Positions 1-6,452 of a DNA stretch of 8,110 bases are shown here, piece after piece (position 1 is the first letter of the stretch; every line of letters begins with the position of its first letter). The notes below the pieces were generated by a model. It was not told where the DNA came from. It was given only the letters and a program-made list of their open reading frames with translations, and did no database searches. The DNA lies in assembly GCA_005778045.1 (NCBI GenBank), contig SXKQ01000191.1:1-8110 (forward strand). Reading direction: 5' to 3'. Origin of the DNA: Planctomycetia bacterium. GTDB taxonomy: Bacteria > Planctomycetota > UBA1135 > GCA-002686595. The translations under genes were made by a program, and so were the position numbers.

Positions 1-186
1 CCGACCGAGGCGATCTTCAGCGAGGATGACCTCCCGGAAAAGTGGGCCGAGTACAAGGAGATCAACGAGAATCTCGCCTCCAAGTGGCCCGCGATCGGCT
101 CCAAGAAGGACCCGCTGCCCGAGGCCGAAGAGTTCAAGGCCGTCGAGGAGAAGCGCCAGTTGCTCTCCGAGAAGCCCGCGTCGTAG
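1..186 (+). CDS. fdxA: 7Fe ferredoxin (FdxA type), C-terminal fragment
   Basis: The frame is open from the window edge to TAG at 184-186 and gives 61 residues. They begin PTEAIFSEDDLPEKW and continue through SKWPAIGSKKDPLPEAEEF. This matches the C-terminal extension of seven-iron ferredoxins of the Azotobacter FdI/FdxA family, in which PAQAIFSEDEVPEDM directly follows the last CxxxCP cluster motif and a KKDPLPDAEDW stretch comes later. The window therefore starts just after the final cluster cysteine. All ligands of the [3Fe-4S] and [4Fe-4S] clusters lie upstream and cannot be checked. The family are small soluble cytoplasmic electron carriers. The fragment contains no cysteine and is rich in Glu and Lys, as expected for this tail. 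The product is supported by the tail alone, but the match is distinctive. Confidence 0.88.
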   Translation, partial: PTEAIFSEDDLPEKWAEYKEINENLASKWPAIGSKKDPLPEAEEFKAVEEKRQLLSEKPAS

Positions 187-412
187 CCTCGGCCCGTGCC
201 CAGCGCGACCGGGGTGCTCACAGGCCGGTTCGCGGTCCCCATGGGCAACGCGGCGGCCGTTTTTCATGTGTTTCGCACGCGCCCGCATCATGCCGAGCGT
301 CGCACACCTGACCCCTAGGCGCCGCGGCGTACAGCCCTTACTGTCGAGGGGGCACCGCGCTTCCTAGGCATGACTCGCTTCCCGCGCACTCCACCCACGC
401 GAGACCTCGCTC
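187..412. other. Spacer between the ferredoxin and protease genes
   Basis: This 226-nt stretch has no convincing gene. A T5 run at 260-264 follows a GC-rich segment. GGCCG at 223-227 can pair with CGGCC at 254-258 across a long loop, so this could be a weak ferredoxin terminator, but the stem is only 5 bp. Possible -10 boxes for the protease are TACTGT at 339-344 and TAGGCA at 365-370, neither with a good -35. CCTAGGC occurs twice (near 314 and 363) without evident meaning. Confidence 0.4.
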
Positions 413-2731
413 TTGAAACTGCTGCTCTCCCTGTGCCTTCCCGTCGCTCTGGCCGCCCTCACGCGCGCCGAGGATCCGTTGCCTTCGATCCGCATCCCCA
501 TGCCGGTCGACAGCGGTGCACACTCCAACGCAGGCAGCGCGCCCGCCGTCGTGCTCTCCTTCCCCGTGGTGGTGGAGGGTGCGGCGTGGATGCGGCTCGA
601 GTTCGCGCAGGTCGAGCTTGCCGGCAGCGTGTTCGACGGTTCGGGAGCCGTGCTGCGCATCACCTCGCTGTACGACGCCGCGGTGCAGGAGCTCAACGCC
701 GTGCACGTCGAGCAGTGGCGCAGGACGTCGGCCTACTTCAACGGCGACGCGGTCCTCGTCGAGGTGCTTGCGCAGCCGGGCAGTGGGGCGAGTCGAGTCG
801 TGCTCGCGGCCGTGACAGCCGACCTCGCGGGGTTGCCTGAGTCGATCTGCGGGGCGAACGACGATCGCGTGCTCTCAAACGACAACCGCGCCGGACGACT
901 GGTGCCGGTCGGATGTACGGGCTGGGTGATCAACGACTGCAACAGCTGCATGCTCACGGCCGGACACTGCACCGGCAACAGCCTGCAGGTGCTGCAGTTC
1001 AACGTTCCGCTCTCGACGATCACGGGCGCGATCCAGAACCCGCCTCCTCAGGACCAGTACGCGATCGACACGGCCAACGTGCGGTCGAACGGCGGTCAGG
1101 GCGTCGGCGACGACTGGGCCTACTTCGGCGTGTTCCCCAACTCGAATACGGGCCTGATTCCGTATCAGGCCTACGGCGTGCGCCACGCGCTCGTCATTCC
1201 ACCGCCGCTCAACACGGCGGATCCCATTCGCGTCACCGGCTTTGGCTCGCGCAGCAGTCCTGCGAACTGGAATCTGGTGCAGGAGACCCATGTCGGCGGC
1301 TGGGTGACGAACTCGGGCAACACGCTGCAGTACACGCCCGACACGACCGGCGGCAACAGCGGCTCCCCGGTGATCCATGAGCCCACGGGCAATGCCATCG
1401 GCATCCACACGCACGGCGGCTGCACCGCGTCCGGCGGGGCGAATGCTGGCACCAACGCGAATCACCCCGGGCTGCAGGCCGCGCTGTCGGCGCCGACGGG
1501 CGTGTGCGCGGCGGGCCTCTCGGTGGTGGGCGGAGCCCCGACGTCGATGAGCATCGGCACTCCGCTCAGTATTCAGATCCAAAACAGCGGCGGAATCGTG
1601 GCGGGCACGCCGACGCTGCATTTCCGCTACCGAGCCGGTGCCTTCACCGCCCTCTCGATGGCGGCGGGCTCGGGCGCGCTGTATGCGGCGACTTTGCCGG
1701 CCCCGCAGTGCGGCGACACTCCGCAGTTCTACATCAGCGCCCAGAGTGCGACGTGCGGGCTGGTGACGAGCCCCGTCGGAGCACCGGCCGCGTTCTACGC
1801 GCCGGTTTTGTACGGCGGCGTCGCGGTCGACGTGTTCTCCGACACGTTTCAGACCGACAAGGGCTGGAGCGCGTCGGTCAGCGGCGCGACCAGTGGCCAG
1901 TGGCAGCGCGGCGTGCCGGTGAACGACGCCTCGTGGGCGTACGATCCGGCGAGCGATGGCGATGGCTCGGGTGCCTGCTACCTGACGCAGAACACCGCGG
2001 GGAACAGCGACGTGGACGGCGGCTCCGTGACGTTGCTGTCGCCCGCGCTCGACCTCTCGGGCGGGAGCTGCGCACTGCGCTATCTGTACTACCTGAACCT
2101 CACCGTCGCCAACGGCGCGGACTCGTTGCTCGTCGAAGCGAGTTCCAACGGTGCCTCGGGTCCGTGGACGGCGCTCGCTTCGCACACGACGAGCGCGAAC
2201 ACGTGGCGCTCGAACGAGTTCACCGCAGCCCAGCTTGCGGCGGCCGGCGTGCTCGCGGGTTCGGACGTGCGCGTGCGCTTCACGGCCACGGACGCGGGCA
2301 CCGCTTCGATCGTCGAGGCCGGACTGGACGGCTTCCGCGTGGTGCGCACGGCGTGTTCGCTGGTCGATCGCTTCTGCCAGAGCGGTGCCGCCGGCTCGGT
2401 GCTCACCGCGACCGGTTCGACGAGCATTGCTGCCAACGACTTCGCCCTGCACGCGAGCCATGTCCCGCCCCAGAAGTCGGGCTTGTTCTTCGGCTCGATC
2501 GCGCGGCAGTCGACGCCGCTGGGCAGCGGCACGCGCTGCGTCGGCGATCCGGCCCGGCGTCTGCCGATCGTGAACTCGGGCTCCGGCACGACGCTCGACT
2601 ACGCGCTGAATCTCCCGTCGGAAGTGATCGCTCCGGTGACGGCCGGCGACCTGTGGAACTTCCAGTGCTGGTTCCGCGATGGGACGCAGTCCGACCTTTC
2701 GGACGCGCTGCAGGTGATCTTCGTCCCCTGA
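413..2731 (+). CDS. Secreted trypsin-like serine protease with beta-sandwich and C-terminal module
   Basis: This is a 772-residue S1-family (chymotrypsin fold) endopeptidase. The start is TTG at 413: an in-frame stop lies at 371-373 with no ATG or GTG between, and TTG gives a good signal peptide (MKLLLSLCLPVALAALTRA). No clear Shine-Dalgarno is visible. Residues about 25-140 form a beta-rich N-terminal region. The protease domain covers about 146-365. The triad is His185 in LTAGHC, Asp234 in GDDWAYF and Ser316 in GGNSGSP. GIHTHGGC at 330-337 resembles the pocket of glutamyl-endopeptidase or V8-like enzymes, so a preference for acidic P1 residues is possible but inferred. Residues 474 to about 648 (VFSDTF onward, with a DGDGSG loop and SPALDLSGG) look like a MAM/jelly-roll beta-sandwich. 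The last 118 residues begin at FCQSG (Cys655) and end WNFQCWFRD...LSDALQVIFVP. I associate this module with the ends of planctomycete secreted proteins. Many cysteines suggest disulfides and an extracytoplasmic site. The substrate is unknown. Confidence 0.88.
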   Translation: MKLLLSLCLPVALAALTRAEDPLPSIRIPMPVDSGAHSNAGSAPAVVLSFPVVVEGAAWMRLEFAQVELAGSVFDGSGAVLRITSLYDAAVQELNAVHVEQWRRTSAYFNGDAVLVEVLAQPGSGASRVVLAAVTADLAGLPESICGANDDRVLSNDNRAGRLVPVGCTGWVINDCNSCMLTAGHCTGNSLQVLQFNVPLSTITGAIQNPPPQDQYAIDTANVRSNGGQGVGDDWAYFGVFPNSNTGLIPYQAYGVRHALVIPPPLNTADPIRVTGFGSRSSPANWNLVQETHVGGWVTNSGNTLQYTPDTTGGNSGSPVIHEPTGNAIGIHTHGGCTASGGANAGTNANHPGLQAALSAPTGVCAAGLSVVGGAPTSMSIGTPLSIQIQNSGGIVAGTPTLHFRYRAGAFTALSMAAGSGALYAATLPAPQCGDTPQFYISAQSATCGLVTSPVGAPAAFYAPVLYGGVAVDVFSDTFQTDKGWSASVSGATSGQWQRGVPVNDASWAYDPASDGDGSGACYLTQNTAGNSDVDGGSVTLLSPALDLSGGSCALRYLYYLNLTVANGADSLLVEASSNGASGPWTALASHTTSANTWRSNEFTAAQLAAAGVLAGSDVRVRFTATDAGTASIVEAGLDGFRVVRTACSLVDRFCQSGAAGSVLTATGSTSIAANDFALHASHVPPQKSGLFFGSIARQSTPLGSGTRCVGDPARRLPIVNSGSGTTLDYALNLPSEVIAPVTAGDLWNFQCWFRDGTQSDLSDALQVIFVP

Positions 2732-2754
2732 CGGTCGTTGCCTCCGGAGTCGTG

Positions 2755-2789
2755 GCGCGCTCGCACTCCAAGTTGGTCGGCGAGCGCGC
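2755..2789 (+). terminator. Strong hairpin after the protease gene, possible terminator
   Basis: A perfect 10-bp inverted repeat, GCGCGCTCGC at 2755-2764 and GCGAGCGCGC at 2780-2789, encloses a 15-nt loop. It starts 23 nt after the protease stop. No T-run follows, so classical intrinsic termination is uncertain. GGAGT at 2746-2750 can instead pair with ACTCC at 2765-2769, which would exclude the main stem. The hairpin overlaps the -35 box of the next gene's candidate promoter. Confidence 0.5.
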
Positions 2790-2801
2790 TTGTGCTTCAA
2801 T
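2773..2801 (+). promoter_or_regulatory. Candidate sigma-70-type promoter for the 118-aa gene
   Basis: TTGGTC at 2773-2778 and TTCAAT at 2796-2801 are separated by 17 nt. The -10 carries an extended TGC just before it (2793-2795). The ATG at 2808 begins 6 nt after the -10, about where transcription should start, so the transcript may be leaderless. Confidence 0.5.
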
Positions 2802-2807
2802 GCATTC

Positions 2808-3164
2808 ATGACTCCGGTCGAGTTCTTCAATCTGGTGATCGAGCGCGTCGAGGCGCACCCGCGGTATGGCGTGCTGATGCGCAACGCCGTCGCCGCGCAG
2901 GAGGAACTGGTGCTCAACTACCACACTCACGGCGCTGGTCAGCCCTACTGCGTGGCGGTGGGCGTGTACGACGGCGCGATCGCGCAGCTTGGGATCCTCG
3001 GCGAGTTCCGCGAGGTCGCGCACATCCGCGGGGTCGGTCGGGACGAGTCGGAGTGTGAGCCCCTCATGGGCATGTTCTCTGCGCTCCTTCAGCAGCGCTA
3101 CGAGCTGGCGAAGACTCCACGCATCTACCTCGCGGGTGCGCCTTTCGATCCGGGGATGAAGTGA
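2808..3164 (+). CDS. Unrecognised 118-aa protein coupled to the barrel gene
   Basis: I do not recognise this family. The product is a small soluble protein beginning MTPVEFFNLVIERVEAHPRY, with no signal peptide or membrane segment. An amphipathic helix at the start is followed by an alternating hydrophobic stretch (QPYCVAVGVYDGAIAQLGIL) that suggests strands. A helical segment with ECEPLMGMFSALLQQRYEL and a short tail ending FDPGMK complete it, so a single alpha/beta domain is likely. I prefer ATG 2808 to the in-frame TTG at 2790 because 2790-2807 contains the apparent -10 box and so should lie upstream of the transcript. The stop overlaps the GTG start of the next gene by 4 nt, indicating translational coupling and perhaps a shared role. 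Coding is supported by this coupling and by its composition. Confidence 0.75.
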   Translation: MTPVEFFNLVIERVEAHPRYGVLMRNAVAAQEELVLNYHTHGAGQPYCVAVGVYDGAIAQLGILGEFREVAHIRGVGRDESECEPLMGMFSALLQQRYELAKTPRIYLAGAPFDPGMK

Positions 3165-3700
3165 GCGAGCGCAGCCACAGCGTGGGGCTCGCCTCGGCGA
3201 TGCTCGCGTGCGCGAGCGCTTGCACGGCTCCGCATCCGGATGCTCCGCGCGAGTGGATCGAATTCGGTGCCGGCATCGCGGACCCGACGCGCGGAGCGGC
3301 CGTGGACTACGGCGATGCGCTGATGGTCTCGCTCGGTGGTGGCTACGACCTCAACGACGACCCCATCGTCGCGAGCTGGGAGCTCGGCGCGAACTGGTCC
3401 AAGCACGAACTCGACTCCGGGGCGGGGGATGTGCACCTCTGGCGCGTCCAGACCGGCCTGCGCGCCCGAGCTCGCATCGAGGGCACCCCGCTCGGCGTCC
3501 ATGCGCGCGCGGGCCTCGAGTGGCGCGACGAGTCCAGCGATGTCGTGATCGGCGTGGACCAGTGGGGCACGTACGCCGCTGCCGGCCTCGACTGGTGGTA
3601 CACCCCGTTCGCATCGCTCGGGCCCGAGCTCCTGTGGTTCCACGGGCAGGAGAACGGCCTCGACGAGGTCCGTTTCGCGATCCTCGCGCGGATCTTCTAG
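3161..3700 (+). CDS. Small outer-membrane beta-barrel or lipoprotein candidate
   Basis: The product has 179 residues from GTG 3161, which overlaps the previous stop as GTGA. GGGGA at 3152-3156 may serve as ribosome binding site with a short 4-nt gap. The N-terminus (MSERSHSVGLASAMLACASAC) looks like an export signal. Cys17 or Cys21 could be a lipidation site, but each lipobox is imperfect (MLAC, ASAC). The rest shows alternating strand-like segments with aromatic girdles and Gly turns, for example VSLGGGYDL, WELGANWSKHEL, WRVQTGLRARARI, VHARAGLEWRDE, YAAAGLDWWYTPF and EVRFAILARIF. The final residue is Phe, the usual C-terminal signal of outer-membrane barrel proteins recognised by BAM. Eight strands would fit this length, as in small barrels such as PagL or OmpW types, but I see no catalytic motif that assigns either. 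Its job is unknown. Confidence 0.75.
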   Translation: MSERSHSVGLASAMLACASACTAPHPDAPREWIEFGAGIADPTRGAAVDYGDALMVSLGGGYDLNDDPIVASWELGANWSKHELDSGAGDVHLWRVQTGLRARARIEGTPLGVHARAGLEWRDESSDVVIGVDQWGTYAAAGLDWWYTPFASLGPELLWFHGQENGLDEVRFAILARIF

Positions 3701-5157
3701 CGTCTGCGCCAGAGCTCGGCGTCCGCCCAGGAGGCCGTGCGCTCCAGCGCGATTCCGCCCTCGGGAAGCGGCAGCTGCGCGCGACCTCCGAAGGGGAACC
3801 AAAGGATCCAGCTGGGGCTCTCGGACTCCGCGCTCCAGCGCTCGTAGAGGCGCGCGTAGCCAGCGGGCCGCGCCGGCAGCGCTCGCGCTCGCAGTCCAGC
3901 GAGCAGGAACAGCGCGTGCGGCTCGTTGGTGAATCCGAGGCCCTGCAGCGGCGCGCTGCGCAGCGCGGCGAGGGCTTCCGACGCGCGCCAGTCGGCGTTG
4001 TCATAGAGGCCGAGGCCGTCGGACTTGGCGCGCGCGAACTCGGAGCGCTGCGTGACAACCTGCCGTTGCGCGGCGAGGGCGAGCCACCCCGCGAGCAGCG
4101 CGATCGACCACCAGCGCCCGCGAGCGGAGACCAAGCGGTGCACTCCCACAGCGCCGAGCACGCAGGCCACCGCGTGCGCGGGTGACATCAGGCGCGATTC
4201 GATCGGATCGAACTCGACGAGGTGTCGCAGCGCGACGAGCCCTGCGGCGAAGGCCAGAGGAAAGGCCGCCACGGCGACTTCGGCGCACTTTGCTCCACGC
4301 CGGAGCAGCGCGATGGTGCCGAGCAGCAAGAGTGCGCTCGCCCCGAGTTCGGGCAACACGGCGATGTCAAGTTCTCGGGGTATGAACTGACCCAGCGCGC
4401 AGCGCAGGTCGTAGCCCCATGAGTCGCTCGCCGCGCCCCGCCGCGCCGCTGGGCTCGACGGCAGGAGCGCGTTGCGGGTTGCCCACGCGACGACGGGCAG
4501 CGCTGCGAGCGCGGCGACAACGAGCGTGCGCCGCAGGCGCGCTCCTGACGTTCCGCCGGCGCGATCGACGAGCAGTCCGAGCGACACCGACGCGAGCAGC
4601 AGGACACCGACATATCGCTGGAGGAGTGCGAGGGCGCAGCAGGTCGCGAGCGCCGCGAGGGCCCCGAGCGAGCGTCGATCCTGCCAGCGCAGCAGGGCCG
4701 CCAGGGAGGCGAGCACGAGGGTCGTGAACACCGCTTCGCTCCAGGCCATGGCAGCGGCAGGCAGCGCCAGCGCGACGACCGCGAACGACGCGAGTCCAGC
4801 GCTCGCGCGCGAGCCTGAGAGGCGCCACGCGATCCAGGCCGCGAGCAGTGCATCCGCCGCCAGCGCGAGCGAGTGCAGCAGCACCACGCGCTCGCCTTGC
4901 CCTAAGCCCAACCCGCCGGAGAGCGCGAGCAGCGTGGGGTGCAGCGGCGGCCACAGAACGTAGGGCTCCCCGTCCACGCCGAGCCAGCCGCGACCTTCGA
5001 GCAGGCTCGCCGCCGCGGCGAGGTACTGCGCGCCGTCGCTGTCGAGTCCGGGGCCGTGGGGCGCGGTCTGGGCGAGCAGCAAAGCCACGGCGCACAGGGC
5101 CGCGACCACCGGGGCGGACCAGCCCTTGGGACCGAGCGTCGCCTGCACCGTTTCCAT
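3697..5157 (-). CDS. GT-C type membrane glycosyltransferase (GT39/ArnT-like), copy 1
   Basis: This is a 486-residue polytopic membrane protein with a dozen or so hydrophobic helices rich in Ala and Leu. Family landmarks are a first-loop acidic motif DSDGAQY at 39-45, WPPLHP at 69-74, WSEAVF at 139-144, LQRYVG at 179-184, WATRN at 225-229, FDPIESRL at 316-323 and TNEP at 410-413 in a C-terminal soluble part. These fit GT-C transferases of the GT39/ArnT/PMT superfamily, which move a sugar from a polyprenyl-phosphate donor on the outer face of the membrane. Asp39/Asp41 are the likely catalytic acids by analogy. Donor and acceptor are unknown. An in-frame GTG at 5244 would add 29 polar residues. 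ATG 5157 is preferred because all early motifs then align residue for residue with the paralogue at 6453-7916. The gene ends convergently on the barrel gene, sharing CTAG at 3697-3700. Confidence 0.82.
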   Translation of the reverse strand: METVQATLGPKGWSAPVVAALCAVALLLAQTAPHGPGLDSDGAQYLAAAASLLEGRGWLGVDGEPYVLWPPLHPTLLALSGGLGLGQGERVVLLHSLALAADALLAAWIAWRLSGSRASAGLASFAVVALALPAAAMAWSEAVFTTLVLASLAALLRWQDRRSLGALAALATCCALALLQRYVGVLLLASVSLGLLVDRAGGTSGARLRRTLVVAALAALPVVAWATRNALLPSSPAARRGAASDSWGYDLRCALGQFIPRELDIAVLPELGASALLLLGTIALLRRGAKCAEVAVAAFPLAFAAGLVALRHLVEFDPIESRLMSPAHAVACVLGAVGVHRLVSARGRWWSIALLAGWLALAAQRQVVTQRSEFARAKSDGLGLYDNADWRASEALAALRSAPLQGLGFTNEPHALFLLAGLRARALPARPAGYARLYERWSAESESPSWILWFPFGGRAQLPLPEGGIALERTASWADAELWRRR

Positions 5158-5173
5158 GCTAGAGAAGCTAGCA
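5157..5173 (-). promoter_or_regulatory. Inverted repeat and possible -10 box at the start of GT-C copy 1
   Basis: TGCTAG (5157-5162) and CTAGCA (5168-5173) form a perfect 6-bp inverted repeat around AGAAG, touching the start codon. On the minus strand it contains TGCTAGCTT, readable as an extended -10 (TAGCTT, 5170-5165) with the ATG 7 nt later. It could be a leaderless promoter, an operator or a small start-site hairpin. No convincing -35 is visible. Confidence 0.35.
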
Positions 5174-5253
5174 GAGCACCCGCTGCGTGCAGTCTCGGTA
5201 AGTTCGCGGCCCCGTGTGGGCCTTCGGCCTGTGGCGGGTACCATCTTCGGCGC

Positions 5254-5259
5254 TAGAAC
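5254..5259 (+). promoter_or_regulatory. Candidate -10 box for the thioredoxin-like gene
   Basis: TAGAAC within GCTAGAACT lies 80 nt before the ATG at 5340. It resembles the GCTA-type boxes before the neighbouring genes. No good -35 is evident. The rest of the 5158-5339 divergent spacer shows no gene. Confidence 0.3.
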
Positions 5260-5339
5260 TGCAGGGGCGAGGTCCGCCGCGCGCTGGAGCGTGCAGTGTC
5301 CGTCCCCCGAACCCCAGCACCCACAACCAAGGATCGTGC

Positions 5340-6353
5340 ATGTCGCTCTCGTTCCGCGCCGTCGCCTGCTCGCTCGTCGGCTCGATCGCCCTCGTGGCCC
5401 CCTCGTTCGCCAATGAAGGCTGGACCGCGGACTTCGACGCAGCCGTCAAGATCGCCAAGGCCGAGAAGAAGGACTTGTTCGTCGACTTCACCGGTTCGGA
5501 CTGGTGCGGCTGGTGCAAGAAGCTCGACGCCGAGGTCTTCTCGAAGGAGGAATTCCTCACGGCAGCCAAGAAGAGCTTCGTCCTCGTGGCGCTCGACTAC
5601 CCGCGCGACGAGGCGATCAAGGCCAAGGTGCCGAACCCCCAGCGCAACAAGGAGCTCCAGGAGAAGTACGAGATCCAGGGCTTCCCGACGCTGCTGCTGA
5701 TGACGCCCGAGGGCGAGGTCTTCGGTCAGATGGGCTACGTGCCCGGTGGTCCGGCCGCGTTCGTGCCCGAGATGGAGAAGATCGTCTCGACCGGCAAGAA
5801 GGACCTCGCAGACGCGAAGGCCAAGGTCGCGGAGTACGAGCAGGCGACCGGCGACGCGCGTATGGCAGCCTGGGACAAGCTCGCCGAGGCGCTCGAGAGC
5901 CTCTCGGCGGACAGCGTGGCCGCCAAGCTCTACGTCGCGACCGTGCGCAGCGCGCTCGAGTTCGACAAGGACAACAAGACGGGCCGCAAGCTGCGCGCCG
6001 TGAAGGCCCTGCTCAAGAGCGGCAACGGGGACGAGGCGACCTTCGCCGTCGGCCGCGAGCTCGATGCGAAGAACGAGAACGGCCTGCTCGAGATGTGCGT
6101 CCAAGCGCAGTTCCGCACCGTGCGCGATGACAACACCGCGCGCGCCGCGCTGACGGCGCTCGAAGGTCTCAACGCGACGGGCAAGATGGTCGACAAGGCG
6201 CTGCACTTCGAGATGAACTACATGGCCGCCATGTGGTGCTCGCAGCCGCTCAACGACATGCCGCGCGCCAAGATCTTCGCAGCCAAGGCCAAGGAGATCG
6301 GCAACGAGGACCCCGAGGCCATCGGCGCGCTCGACCAGATCCTCGCCCAGTGA
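5340..6353 (+). CDS. Secreted thioredoxin-like protein with helical C-terminal domain
   Basis: The product has 337 residues from ATG 5340, preceded by AAGGA at 5329-5333 with a 6-nt gap. An upstream in-frame GTG-type extension to 5214 lacks a signal peptide and is rejected. Residues 1-24 are a signal peptide with probable cleavage at APSFA/N25. Residues about 26-145 are a thioredoxin fold of the Thioredoxin_7/DsbD-gamma-like type. The active site is WCGWC (Cys56, Cys59) after VDFTGSD, and the cis-proline is Pro116 in QGFPT. The motif CGWC rather than CGPC suggests a periplasmic reductase or isomerase, or a disulfide carrier, more than a cytoplasmic thioredoxin. Residues about 145-337 are charged, Ala/Lys/Glu-rich helices resembling TPR-like repeats, with two extra cysteines (in LEMCVQ and MWCSQ), possibly for binding partners. 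No DsbD-like membrane partner is visible nearby. It stands alone with its own RBS and a terminator-like hairpin after it. Confidence 0.87.
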   Translation: MSLSFRAVACSLVGSIALVAPSFANEGWTADFDAAVKIAKAEKKDLFVDFTGSDWCGWCKKLDAEVFSKEEFLTAAKKSFVLVALDYPRDEAIKAKVPNPQRNKELQEKYEIQGFPTLLLMTPEGEVFGQMGYVPGGPAAFVPEMEKIVSTGKKDLADAKAKVAEYEQATGDARMAAWDKLAEALESLSADSVAAKLYVATVRSALEFDKDNKTGRKLRAVKALLKSGNGDEATFAVGRELDAKNENGLLEMCVQAQFRTVRDDNTARAALTALEGLNATGKMVDKALHFEMNYMAAMWCSQPLNDMPRAKIFAAKAKEIGNEDPEAIGALDQILAQ

Positions 6354-6387
6354 GCCGTGCGGGAAGCGCCCCGCCAGCCCGATCCCA

Positions 6388-6424
6388 AGCAGCCCCGGCC
6401 AAGCTTCGCGCGGTCGGGGCTGCT
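6388..6424 (+). terminator. Long stem-loop after the thioredoxin-like gene
   Basis: A 13-bp stem, AGCAGCCCCGGCC at 6388-6400 with GGTCGGGGCTGCT at 6412-6424, has one G.T pair and an 11-nt loop containing AAGCTT. It begins 34 nt after the stop. There is no T-run, so it may end transcription by another route or protect the 3' end. It sits just before the next gene's -10 box. Confidence 0.6.
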
Positions 6425-6435
6425 GCACTTGCAGC

Positions 6436-6441
6436 TACACT
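6436..6441 (+). promoter_or_regulatory. Candidate -10 box for GT-C copy 2
   Basis: TACACT within GCTACACT ends 11 nt before ATG 6453, implying a leader of about 5 nt and no Shine-Dalgarno. The -35 region is poor. Confidence 0.35.
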
Positions 6442-6452
6442 GGCGCTTGCCG

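Noticed and set aside
187..412. Short overlapping frames (26-367, 42-311, 370-840) near the ferredoxin end
   Set aside because: They overlap supported coding sequence in other frames and have Arg/Pro/Ser-rich shadow composition.
875..2917. A 680-codon open frame on the minus strand opposite the protease
   Set aside because: Its product is Arg-rich, low-complexity and motif-free, typical of the antisense of a GC-rich gene. The plus strand encodes a complete catalytic triad and signal peptide.
3208..4185. A 325-codon plus-strand frame across the barrel gene and the 3' part of GT-C copy 1
   Set aside because: It is Arg-rich, crosses the ends of two supported genes, and lacks any recognisable domain.
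5253..6428. A 391-codon minus-strand frame opposite the thioredoxin-like gene
   Set aside because: It is an antisense shadow of a gene with a clear WCGWC motif and a ribosome site.
6357..6452. GTG-initiated N-terminal extension of GT-C copy 2
   Set aside because: It would translate through the hairpin and the -10 box, and the paralogue aligns only from ATG 6453.
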